DNA of 64,000 nucleotides from Exophiala sp. HKRS030 (Eukaryota; Ascomycota; Eurotiomycetes; Chaetothyriales; Herpotrichiellaceae): positions 7,130,001 to 7,194,000 of the forward strand of contig JAHWDD010000002.1 of the NCBI GenBank assembly GCA_023897205.1, in the 5' to 3' direction. Of the stretch, positions 43,364-55,900 are shown one piece after another (position 1 is the first letter of the stretch; each line of letters begins with the position of its first letter). A model generated the notes under the pieces. The model did not search any database. It was given only the letters and a program-made list of their open reading frames with translations, and had not been told where the DNA came from. Position numbers and translations under genes: made by a program.

Positions 43364-43907
43364 AGATGTGCTCGTCCTCCTCCATAGCTCCATAAACTAC
43401 GAGAAAGATATGGTGTAATGAAGATTGATTGACTTTTCTTGCCTTGCAAATATCTTCCATTTTCGAATTGATATTACACTGCGGGATACAATGCAGACCA
43501 CCTCGCGAAGATGTACGTAAATCTCGTTGTTGGTACGAGTCGTTTGTGTGGCAATTTCCCAAGGCTTGATACCTTATTCGTATTCGTACTCGTACTCGTG
43601 TGTGTGTGTGGCTCCAAATCCCCAGCCACTCAAATCCATCAGTGGAGGACGCGACAGTGGGAATCATCACCGCCAGCAAAGCAACCCTGTGTCAGTCTTG
43701 CAGTTCAGGATGTCTTGCATACGCTGATGGAATTTCAGCCGCTGGTCATCTGATCTTATCTACCGCTCGTCTAATATTCTCAACACGAAATAATTATGCT
43801 CTTACGAATTGTTGTACTCAAGGCCTCACGAATCCCCGCGAATCCTTGCCTGATGCACAGGAAGCCTTGACCTCTTTACGAACCCATCAACCCGCACGGC
43901 CCGCGCC
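43364..43907. other. Upstream region of the leashin-like gene
   Basis: About 540 bp presumed to hold its promoter. Contains a tandem run of TATTCG/TACTCG-like hexamers followed by a TG run at about 43576-43611. No separate gene. Confidence 0.5.
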
Positions 43908-46900
43908 ATGGGGAAATCCAGCTCCGGCCGTCATCAAAGTGGCTCACAAGGCTCGTCCAGATCTTTGCGCCGCACTGTTGAAGAGAATGGCATTCGCAAA
44001 GATCGGCATGATTCCGATTCAATATCGACATCATCCCGCCGCAAGTCCCGTCGACAAGACGCAGAGGAGGACAGCGAGGGAAATGCACGCGCATCGCGAT
44101 CGGCCGAGACCACGTCCTTCACGCCTGTCCTCACAGCTGAACCATCGGAGATATCTGGCACATATTATACTGCACAGAACGGTAGCGAGGAAAGAACTCA
44201 GGATTTCTCGCGCAAAAGCCGTAGGAGTTCTAGATATGCCCAAGACAGAGGGCGGTCTGAAGATCTGGAAAGAGATGAGTATACAAGTATAAGCAAAGGA
44301 GACACTCAGAGCGGTCGCCGAGACTCGCGCAAGTCGAGCAAGACGGAGAGAAAGAGCAGGACTCGCACATACGAGGGCAATGAGGCGTCGTTGTCCCAAA
44401 ATCAGTTCCCAGGAGAATTTCCTGCGACCTATGCAGAGCCTTACCGCCCGCCTGGTCTGGCTGCCGACTACTACGGCGACAACGGGGAGTCTGTCGCGCA
44501 GCAACCTGGAGTCCGGCCAAACCAACCTAGCATTATCACCAGCGCTGACCAGACGCATCTTATGGAACCAACCCCGGACGCAAAGCCGCCTCCCGAACCA
44601 AGTAGTATGGGTCAGGTTGGTGCAGCTGCAAGCTATTTCGGTTCAGCTAAATTCGAGTCGGACTCTGGAGTGCAGTCGACCCCTTCTAAGCCTACCCAAA
44701 AGCCGAATCTGAAGCCAGGCAGACCATCGAAGCACGGTCAGACTGGAACAAGCCCAAGGTCGAGCCCTGGTCCTCAAGGAACCCAGTCGCTTCCAGGAGC
44801 ACCGCCCTTGGGTCTCGCTGCCGAGTATTATGCAGGTGGAAGTTTGGAACCTATGAATGGACCTGCATACCAGACGCCATCTCGCCCACCACCAGGAGCT
44901 CAGGTCTCTCCTGCACCATTCTCAGCACCTGCTAATTTTGGTGGGCCTCAACAGCACTCCAGCGCAGCGATGTTTGGCGGCTCAGCTTTGGCTGGGGCTG
45001 CCGCTGGAGCATACATGTCAGCTCACTCACATCACGGGGAGTTCCAGAGTCAACATTACAGCTCTGGTACAAATGCGCAAACATCCTCACATGGCCGCCC
45101 ACATTCACATCTTCCCCAAGGTCAGACACAGCAAGTCCATCGTCACAAACGTCGTGGGCCTCTAGGTAAACTTGTCGACTGGTTCCGCGACCCAGATGCG
45201 GTGGCGGAGTATGAACAGTACACCGAAGCGATTGGTGTATGCAAATACTGCTTTGACCCCACTAGTTCGCCAGCAGATGCACCTCGTAGGCATCATTATC
45301 ACCCGAAAAGTCGTTCTTCTGGTGGTCCAAACGGTAGTACCTCTCGCGTGGACAAGACTTACCGGTACTCTTCTGATGAGGAGAGACGGCGTCGATCAGG
45401 TGTAAAGAAAGCGGTCGCCGGCGGACTGGCAGGTTATGGAGCAGCCAAGATCGGAGACGCAATGTACAAGAACAAACACGATTTCGACGATACATATTCT
45501 GTCAGGTCTGGAAGGCCGGTCAACCAAAATCGAGTCAGTTTCCAGGATGACCAGCGCTCCCATCAGCGCAGAACCCAACGAGATACAGCCTCAGAAGACA
45601 TCAGTCGAAGAGATCACGATGTCTCCTACAGCTCGAGTAAGATTCATTCGCAAAGCCAGAGAAGACGCAACACCCGACGTGATTCCAGTACTTCATCAGC
45701 GTCACGTGGCTTGTCTAGGGGTGCTGCATTCAGTGTCGCGGCTGCTGGTGCTACAGGACTAGCAATGGGAGCCGCCGCTGCTAGTGATACATCAAGGCGG
45801 GACCGGAGTCGTTCACCGCAGCAAAAACGCTATTACTCAAAGCGGGTCTCGCCTAGGCATTCTTATGTCGACCTCTCAACAACTAATGAAGGGTCAGGTG
45901 GCTTGATGGGCTTTTTCACAAGCCCCTCAGCAAACAAGAAACAGGGCCACAAAAGCAAAGGATTTTTCAATTTTGGCAATGCATCGAGCTCATCGTCTGA
46001 TGCCGACCTTGCTTTCGGGGCGGCTACTGTGCGTCGAAGGAACTCCAATAAACGCCTCCATAACAGCAAGCGCAGGCCGACTCGACGAGAATCAAGTGAA
46101 GCTATCATGGGCCTCGTGGCAACAGGCGAAGCATTGGCTGCTGAAAGTCTTCGGCGAGATAAGAGAGGTAAGCAGAGATTTGATGCTGATATAACAACAG
46201 GACGACATGACACACAATATGGGGGACGTCGTGTTCCAACGCAAACAAGTCACGATTCAAGCGGTGGAAATGATGATGAATGGTACGATACCGATGACGA
46301 TGATAATCGAAGTTCTTCAAGTATAGACTCCGCGCTCGCGTATGGAGGAAGCGTCTCAGCAATCCAGAGCCGGGAGTCACTCGTCCCAAATAAGAGACCG
46401 ACAAAGCCTACGGAGACATCACCTTATCATGGCTCTACTATAGCAGGAAGGCAACCTCTACAGTACGGCGACGACTCCAGACGCTTGAATGGCCACGATG
46501 CTTCAGCATTCAATATTGGCTCCGCTGGAGTCCTAGCCGCAGGTGCAACTGCAGCTGGCGTTTTGGCTGCCTCATATGGCCGTGATGAGATACCCCCGGT
46601 TGCAGCCAGCCACAGTGATCTTCCTCCCATGCGAGAAGTGGAACCGAGGCCAATCTCGAATCACGGTTTCAGTGCCCCAAAATACATCGTGTCCGAACCG
46701 AGAAAGGTTTCTGCTACGTCCGTACCCTTACAGCAACCTCAGCCTGTAGTCCCTGTGGTACCATTCTTCCATGAGAACGAATTCGGTCCAACGCGCAAGA
46801 CAGGACGTCATGCATCAACTGACTTCTCTTCAACGACTGACGATTACCGCAATGGTCGTCGGCAAGGTGACCTGGACTCACGACATCAGTCGAGGCGCTC

Positions 46901-49900
46901 CAGGCGTGACTCAAGTCCAGCCAAACTGGGTTCTCAGGATCAGAAGAGCAACGTTAGTTTCAGCCTGACTGAATCGCAGTTACAGAACGAACACCGTGCT
47001 GAAGAAGGAGGAAACGTGTGGGGAAGTGGACGCGATGACAAAAGACGGCGCAGATCTGCTGAGGTCAACTATACGAGAAATGATTTGGTGGCCGAACCGG
47101 GTGCCTTGCAGAGGATGGCACACCCGGAAGCGACACGCTCATCCAACTCTCGACACTCTTCGTTAGATTCATCCGATGAACGAGTTGCAGAAATCGAACG
47201 TGAGCTGAAGCGTCTCTACGCAGAGCAACATGAGGCAGAAGAACGCGAGCACAAGCGACGCAACGAACGTTCAAGTGCCGCCGTCGCCGCCGGCGCCGCG
47301 GCAGCAGTAGCAGCCACTGTTGCTCTGGCATCAAAGAGCAAGAGTAGCAATCCACCAGAGGAGGGCGCTCCTCGTCGTAGATCGAGCTTGAAGAGGTCGA
47401 AGGAACGAAAGGCCTCTCCGCCCATGGAGACTCAACAAGAGCGGATCGCAAAAATGGCAGCGCAACGTGTCAGATCAACTCCGTCACCAGTCCACGAAGA
47501 TTATGGCTCCTTTTTCGTTCCGCAAGAGCTTCAAGAGCACCTGAAAGAGCACAATGCTCAAGCCGAACACCGGGATGACATGGATGCAAACGTGGTTGAA
47601 ATTGTTCCTGGAGCGGCGCTTTCGAAACCTCGACATCCTTTCGATCCTTTCACTTATCGACCTTTCGGCCTGTCACTCGAAGATGATCCTTCGTCGTATC
47701 CTTGGACAGTTCCCATGCTGGAACTCATTGAGCCAACTCCACCCGGTAGCCAGACTCATAGTGTCCGGGGTGACACAAGTCCTCTTGTTGAACCGCAGTT
47801 GTCGAAGCAGGCGGAAGACGGAAATAACATTGTTGGGGAGCCTCTGGAACGGAAAACTAGCAATGGGTCTAAGGTGACCTGGGGTGATCATGATACTTAC
47901 GTGTACGAAGTGCAGACCCCCGAGTACGAACACACAGATTTCATGCCCGAAGGAAAGCCAAGGGATGAAGCCGAAACTGCAGAGACATACCAAGATCGTC
48001 CGACGTCAATGGACGAAGAGGGAAAATCTCGTCCTACCATGAGTCGTGTATGGACTCTGGAAGGGGATGACGCTGCAAAGTTGGAGAAAGAGGTGCCTGT
48101 TGTAGATGACAGACCTCATATAAGCCGTGCCTGGACTGTGGATGACACTGAAGCCGATCAAATTGAGACTGGCCCAAATCGCCAACCAGCAGCCTCAACT
48201 GGAGACAGCCGCGATCCGACTTCCATTTCGGCCACTGAAGACCCAAGTCTTCGAACAGTCTCTCAAGGCCCCTTCTCCGAAACCGTGAGTGATCTGGGTG
48301 TGAATGGCAAGATCGACAATGATTCTCAGCTGGGTTCTACCGCCACCTCGCACGTGACGAGTCAATATCCATTGCATCAGGGTACCGAGGATAGATCACA
48401 AGGGGTGGCAGGTATACTGCAAGACGGTAGCTGTCAGGAATTTGCTACACCTGTGAGGGCAAGTAAGAGTGAGAAGCGTCGTCAAGAGCGTGCGAGCTCA
48501 TCACGTGAGCAATTCGATTCATTGGACAATGGCGAAATACCGCACATCCCTGGAAACGATAGCGTGTTCGACTACCTTGCTGATAGCAAAGGAGAGTCTG
48601 CGCCTACTAACATGCCGGCAAATCTTGACGATGCAGCGCAACCTGGCTCAATAACCGACTCCGTACCACATTATCAGTCAGATCCCGAAGAATGGGAGCG
48701 CCAAAAGGACACCAAAAATCCCAAAAAAGGGAAACGAAGTTCTAAGAGCGACGTCGGTTCTGGGCGCAAATCACCGAAGAGGACTGACAAAGACATCCCA
48801 ATGCCTGAACCAGAGATCGAGCGAGTTCGCCGCTCTCGCACGCTAGACGATGTTTCTGACTTGCAAACCAAATCTGAAGCCGGGAGATCGAAACGCAAAT
48901 CCAAACGTAGCAGTACAGGTTTTGGTGAACCTGAGCCCATCGATGATGACAACCATCGTTCCAAAGTGAGTGTGCCATTATCCTCTGAAAGGACCGATGA
49001 CACAAAGGCTGGAGGGTTCTTCAGCGGCCTCTTTTCCAGCAATAAAAGTGACATCAGTACGTCCAGCAAGAAGAGTTCAAAGTCATCTAAGTCAGATAGC
49101 CGAACGAGCCGGGATGGCGAGGATCGGCGCACATCGCGAGGAAAACGATCCTCAAAAGATTTTGCCTTTGATCCTGGCGAGTCCACTGCTTCTGAGCCGA
49201 GCAGGAGCCGTCGTACTTCCCTGAGCCGCAATGAGTCGCAACCTTCGAAATCAAGAGATCAAAGCGTTGATGATGGATTTGTCTCAGCAGAAGAAGACCC
49301 CAGCAAACCCACCCAGACGCCTGTCGAAGAAGCGTCTTTTTTAGTGAGGCGCCCCGAAATGCCACCCCCAATGGTCACAACTATGCCAATGGATACTGAT
49401 GGTGTCTCGGGGCTTGCAACCGAGAAACATCAATCGAGGAAGGTTGACACCGATGCTGTTGTCTCTCCCGGTTCCCAGCCAGAGACTGCTGTAGAAGTGA
49501 ATAAGCCTCATGTATCCGGACAAGAAGAACTAACTGAAGGGACAACTACTCTTCCTGTGCCAAGTGCAACAGACGCAGAATCGTCCCATGAAGCCCTCCA
49601 TCCCTCTACGCCCCAACACGCTTCTTCTCAGCGGCTTTCAGCTCTAAGGACAGGCGAATTTCCGTCTAGCCCAATGGCCACTAGTTCCCCGACAGCAGTG
49701 CCGTTGCATTTTCGACGGCCTCCTGTTTCGCCAACGACTGCGCGGTTTTCCATGAGTTCACCGATTGCTTCACCTATATCTCCCCTAGCTACACCACGCA
49801 CGAGGCAGGGAAGACCAAAGTCCACGGAGTTTCGTTCGAGTAAGGAATTCCGGCCTCTTTACCTTGTCGAGAGGCAGAACTTCGCGAAAACTTTGGAATC

Positions 49901-52900
49901 CGAGCCGGGCGAAGAATATCCATCCCTACCTTCAAGCAGGACGAGTTCGGCGCATGCCTCGACAGAGAACCTTCGAGCGGAGGCCCAAACGCAAGAATAC
50001 AACCAATTCACCCCTTCCCGTGTCAGTGCTGAAATGTTCCGTGACCGTGGTAGAAGACACAGCTATTCGTACTGGCACGACGAGAAGAGGCGGGAATCCC
50101 CAGATTATCTGGACTCTCGATCGGCTACTCCGGTCCCAACTGAGGCTCAACGGGCACGCGATTCCGAAAAGAAGCCAAAACCCAAGTACGAATTTCACTC
50201 CCCAAGTGAATTGCTCCAGGATCCGGCTGCGTACGAGGAAGCCGCTTTCCTTGATGAGGCTGATAGGCCAGCGAGCCCCCTGCCCAGCGTTGTTAGTACC
50301 GATGCTGATCAAGACTACATGAGTGCTCACAGCAGAAGCGCGTCCCCAATAAGAGCGAGGAGTGTTAGTCGGGGAAGAAGCAAGTCAACCTCCAGATCGA
50401 CTTCTGCAGCGTGGGAAGATGCAATGACAACAACGGCCGCAGGTGTTGTTGCTGGTTCCTTGCTGGCGGCTGGTGCACACGAAGTGCTGAAAAGTCCAGG
50501 GAACGATGTACGGATGGCCGAGACCTCAGTGCAGGATAATCATGATACATCGAGTACACCAGGAACCCCTAAAGCCAAGCCTGATGCTTTGCGTGATGGC
50601 AACATCACACTCAGTGAGGATCTTGTGACTCAGAAAGATGTACCCCTAGCATCACTTCCAAATACGGAAGACTTGCCGGCTGAGGCAGCGGAAGCACTTT
50701 CTGATCCAGCAGGCCGGCAAAGAGAACCAGGCGAACCAGATGCTACCGAAGCCTCTCGAGGTGCGAGTACAGACACAACATTATTACCGGCCGAAAACCT
50801 CGAGAATGACCAGCCATTTGTTGGTTTCAAGATCAAAAAGTCAAAGAAGGACAAAAAGAAGAAACGGAATTCCGTGCCTCTCGAGGCTGACATCGCAGTC
50901 TCGGACGCAGCTTTAGGCGATGACCTTGTTGCCAACAACGGCCAATCTGGCAACAACGAAGTTGCCCCTGGTGACAGACAGCTGAAAGACATCTCCTTTG
51001 TCAAGGATCAGGACCCATCGGCGCAGGCCGAAGATGGCAGAGAGCTGGAGCGTCCTGTCCATGAACCTTCAACCGAAGCACCATCAGGTCAAGAAGCACC
51101 AGAAATGAAAGCTGGAATGCCTGACAATGTTGGTACGGTACAAGAGTTAACCCGAAGCACTGATGCCCACGAGATCTCTCGTGATGCTGCAGAGTCCAGC
51201 CAGTTAGAGTCAAGCCCGTTTGAGGAAGCATTCGATGCAGCAATCGCTGCAAGAGGTCTAACTGCTGGTTCCACAGCCGAAGACGCTTTTGAATCATTGC
51301 AGGCAGATCACAGCGAACAGCAGGATCACAACGGTGCTCTACTGACCACGATTGACGAGGTTAACGAATTGCCTCCGTCTGCAAGTGAAATCGAGCCGAT
51401 ATATCCTCAGTTGGGACGGAAGGTGTCCAAGAAGGAGAAGCGGAAAGCAAAGAAGTCTTCCAAAGGCCTCTCTGATGCTGTCGAAGGCATTGAAGAAAGC
51501 TCCACCCAGCGAATGGAGGCCTTGACAAGCAAGGAGCCAGACGTGTCGGATATTCCGACCCATATCAGCCTTGATAATCCTGAAGGTAACCTCCAAGACA
51601 AGAGTAAGCCTAATCCTTTCGGCAACGACTTCGAGATACAAGAAGAGGACGCGATTGCTTCGAATCACGATGTGTTGCATGATTCAGATGTTGCTCCTGT
51701 AGAAGTTCCAAGTGTCGCCGGACCTTCGGGAAATGCTCAACCTACTGTTGAAGAGCAGGGTGGTGATGAAGAATGGCCTGTTGAGGTCAAGAAAGGCAAA
51801 AAGGGCAAGAAGGACAAGAAAAACAAGAAAAAGAAGGGGTCAAGTTGTGATGACGAGGATACAAACGCTGAGACACCACAAGTTACGCAAGATGCCGTTA
51901 CTGCCGACACACCCGATGCACTACCGAGTCCAGCTACACAATATGTGGGCGAGCCGAGTTATGAACCTTCGGCTGATGCAGTTCAGCAAGAACCAGATTC
52001 GTCGCAGGCCGTACAGCCAGAGGCAGACGACATCTGGGCACCTGCCACGAAGAAAGGCAAGAAGAAGTCCAAGCGGAAAAGCGTCGCATGGACGAATGAA
52101 AAACCCGAGGTAGCTTCTACAAAAGACCTGGTCTCTACTCCCCTTACGCCAGAGTCGGGTTTTGCAGTGGACAAGCACGACGTCTCTGATGTTTCAATCT
52201 TCGAAAACGCTGCAGCTCTAGAGTCAAACAGGCAGCAAGAAATTGCTGAGGGTTTCGTGAAGCCATCTCATGCTGCCGAACCAGACCAAGGACCAGGCCA
52301 AGATATTCAGGTTGCTAAGAGCACCCTAATGGAACCTGGCTCCATTGTCCAAGACATGACGTCCGCCGCTGTGCCGGTCTCTCATGACGGCCTGGAAAGA
52401 GCCACTGCAACGGAAGTATCTGATGACAGAGTGCCACTCCAGCAAGATCCTGCCCTGCAAACAGCGAAGGACGCCGACGAAGACCTTTTCAGCATCAGTG
52501 CACCGAAATCGAAGAAGGAGAAGAAAGGCAAGAAGAAGCGCTTGACGCTCGACGAAGACGCCACGGAGGGTCCGGCACCAGAAGAGACAATACAACAGCC
52601 CGACACAATCGTGCCTCCCTCCAAGGAAGCATCATCAACGGGTCAGCCGACGACAGATACCGAGGCGCCCGAAACTCGGCAAAATCTCCCGGACCATAGT
52701 GCAAGCTCCGAATATTCAATGTTGGAACCGAAGAGGTCGAAAAACGAGAAACGGAAAAAGCGGAAGTCGACATTGGACTGGACTTTGATGGAGGATGAGG
52801 CATTGGCCAATCCAGCTGAAGATGGTCCCAAAGAAGGGGTTGCCCAAGCAGAAGATTCTGGCCCACACCCGTCAGACAAAGATGTGGCTTCCGGTACTAC

Positions 52901-55900
52901 TCCCATCGCGGACGACGCAGCCAATCCTGAAAGCCAGATGCCGTTCGAAAGCACTGCCTCAGCTGATAATCGACCCGAGCCGACCCCTCTCGGGGAGCCC
53001 TCCTTTGCTCAAGAGCCTTCAGTCGAGACTCCTGCGGTTGAGACTCCTGCGGTTGAGACTCCTGCGGTTGAGACTCCTGCGGTTGAGACTCCTGCGGTTG
53101 AGACTCCTGCGGTTGAGACTCTTGCGGTTGAGACTCCTGCGGTCGAGACTCCTGCAGTTGAGACTCCTTTAGTTGAGACTCCTTCAGTTGAGACTCCTGC
53201 AGTCGAGAACCCTATGACAGGGGTCCATTCCGCCGAAGCAGAGGGTACCGGAGATCTTTCAAGAGAACCTCTAACTGAGCCTACCGGTCCTGAGACGATC
53301 ACAGACCAGACACCTTCGGAAGCATTCTACAGCCCGGAGGTGGGATCAGCCGACGTCTCTGCACAAATCTTGCCCACAGTGGCGACAGAGGAGAATGCTA
53401 AGACAACTGAAGATGTGTCTTGGGAAATACCAGTGAAGAAGTCTAAGAAAGACAAGAAAAAGGACAAAAAGAAGGACAAGCGGCTCTCAGCCTTGCAATC
53501 TGCCCCGGAACAGTCCAGCTATGTAGAGGGCAATGAACAATCAAAGAGCGACACGACTGGGAGTGACTTCCAGCCTGTTGAGAGTGCTTTGATGACTGAA
53601 CCCGAAGAGCCTGCTGTTACAGCGCAATCTGGGGTGCCTGAGCAAGCCTCGCCCGAAGAAGAATGGAATCTGACTACCAAGAAAGGCAAGAAGGACAAAA
53701 AGAAGAAGCGTCAATCTACTCTCGGAACAGCTCCGACTGAGACCGACATCCTTCCTCCAGACGTGGTAGGCATTTCCTCAACAGTAGCAGCTCCTGTCAC
53801 GTCGGAAGCTGCCCGGGAAGCACCCAATGTGACACCCTCTGACGACGTTCAGGTTTCAGCGACAGGGTATGAGGTTGAGCAGATTCTAAGTCCTGCTCAA
53901 GCCGTTGAAGATGACAGCATTTGGAATTTCACATCAAAAAAGTCAAAGAAGGACAAAAAGAAGAAAAAGCAACAATCGGATCTTCTCGAACCCCAACCCG
54001 TTTCCTTAGAGCAAGAGCAAAAGCAAGAGCAATCCGAGGACTCAAAGCCAGATGAAAATTCACTTTCTCAGAACAATCAACCAACTGCATCTGATCCTCA
54101 AAAGGCAGTTGATCATGCTGCAGGCTCGGAAGCGGTAGAGGCTATAGTCGCCTCACCTTTGGAAACAGTCAAGGAGAAGAAACATACCGGTGAGTCAAGT
54201 TTTAATGAATCACCTCCAGTATCGGAGAACGTGGATCGTATAGAAGGAGAAGGTCTGGCTGAACATGTCGGTCCACACGAATCTGCTATCGATTGGCCCT
54301 CAATGGATCTGCCAATGCCAAAGGCATCTTTTATAGAAGTTGCCGCGGGCAAAACACCGACGACCACCGGTGACCCAGTGCCAGCAGCCAGAGATCTAGA
54401 GCCTCAAGTATCACTGCAAAGTCAAGAATCTGTGCTGTCTGATGTTGACAACTTCAAGGACACCGAGGTCGAAAAAGCTGAACTCCAAACTCAAGTGGAC
54501 AACATCCCACCAGCTCAGAAGCAGGTTGAAACCTTCGGTATGGAAGAGCCTGATGTAACCCCTCAAGATTTGGCCGAATCTTCTTTCGCTCACGTATTCC
54601 CATACGACAAGGACCCCCAGCCTGCTGTTCCGGTGACGATCCCAGATGCGGAATCAATTATGACTTCCAGGACACCTTCTGATCAAGACAATGCCTCGGG
54701 GAGTGCAGAAATCCCTGCTGTCCAGGATCAACGCGATCCGGTCACGGACGAGTGGACAATTCCGACCAAAAAGTCCAAGAAAGACAAGAAGAAGAAACGC
54801 CAATCGATTTGGGATGAAGTTACCCCAGAAACTGACAAGGTCCAGAATGCGTCTCAAGAGAAGCCAGAAACATTAATGCATAATGAGATTGCACAAGTTT
54901 CGTCTCAGCTACCAGGGACACTTGAGTCTGTCAATGACATCCTCGAAGAGTCCTTAGACCCTGAACCAATCATAAGCGAAGAGCCTGGGCACATGGAACA
55001 TGTGCCCGTTTCAGCTGTCAAAGAGATTAATGATACTGGAGCTTCTTCCGAGCTTCCAGCAACGTCAATGGGTCGGGCAGCAGAGCCCGCAATTGAGGAC
55101 GAATGGGGCGTCAGTAAGCTGTCAAAGAAGGACAAAAAGAAAAAGAAGAAACGCCAGTCCACTCTTGATGAGGGTTTCCTTCCCAAGGAAGAAGAAGAAC
55201 CTGCATTGGAGCAAGCTCGGGATTCCCTCACACCTCAAGCTGAACCTGAATTGCCATATGAGAGCACCCCCCACGTGACAGAAGAGCCAGAATCAACGAC
55301 TCCCTTCGACCAAGCCTCTGAGGACACATGGGCTGTTAAGAAGTCATCAAAACAGGACAAAAAGAAGAAGAAGAAACGACAAAATGATGCGGGAAATGAT
55401 ACAATTCCCGAGCCGAATCAACTCGGGCCATCTTCAATCCTGATCGAGGAGCAGAATGATGCAACTCCAAGCGATGTCCGGCCACCACAGCTCGAGAAAG
55501 ACCCACATCCAGAGAGCAATGCGACAGAGGATTCCTTAACCTCGCTCCCCGTCGTTCAAACTGCCGAAAATTCGTTTGTTCAGTCACATCCGACAGAACA
55601 GGGCCGGCACCAAGAGCCTGGCGAGCCCGCAATCGAAGCAGAAATCGAAGACGTGGCCACGCCGCTGGAACATCTTGAAGGTCAATCTTCTTCGCACCAC
55701 ATCAGCGACCAGAACGATGGAGAAGAGTCAAAGCAGGAGAGGTCACTTGACAACGCCGATACGGTCACCAAATCTTCTGAGACAACTGACTTGGACACTG
55801 TGCCTCGACAGACTGCTGCAGATGCAGTGTACCCTTTCCAGCCTACTGTTACTCCAAATTCCGAAGTGACCGAAGCACAAGATATGCCAAAGTCAGAACC

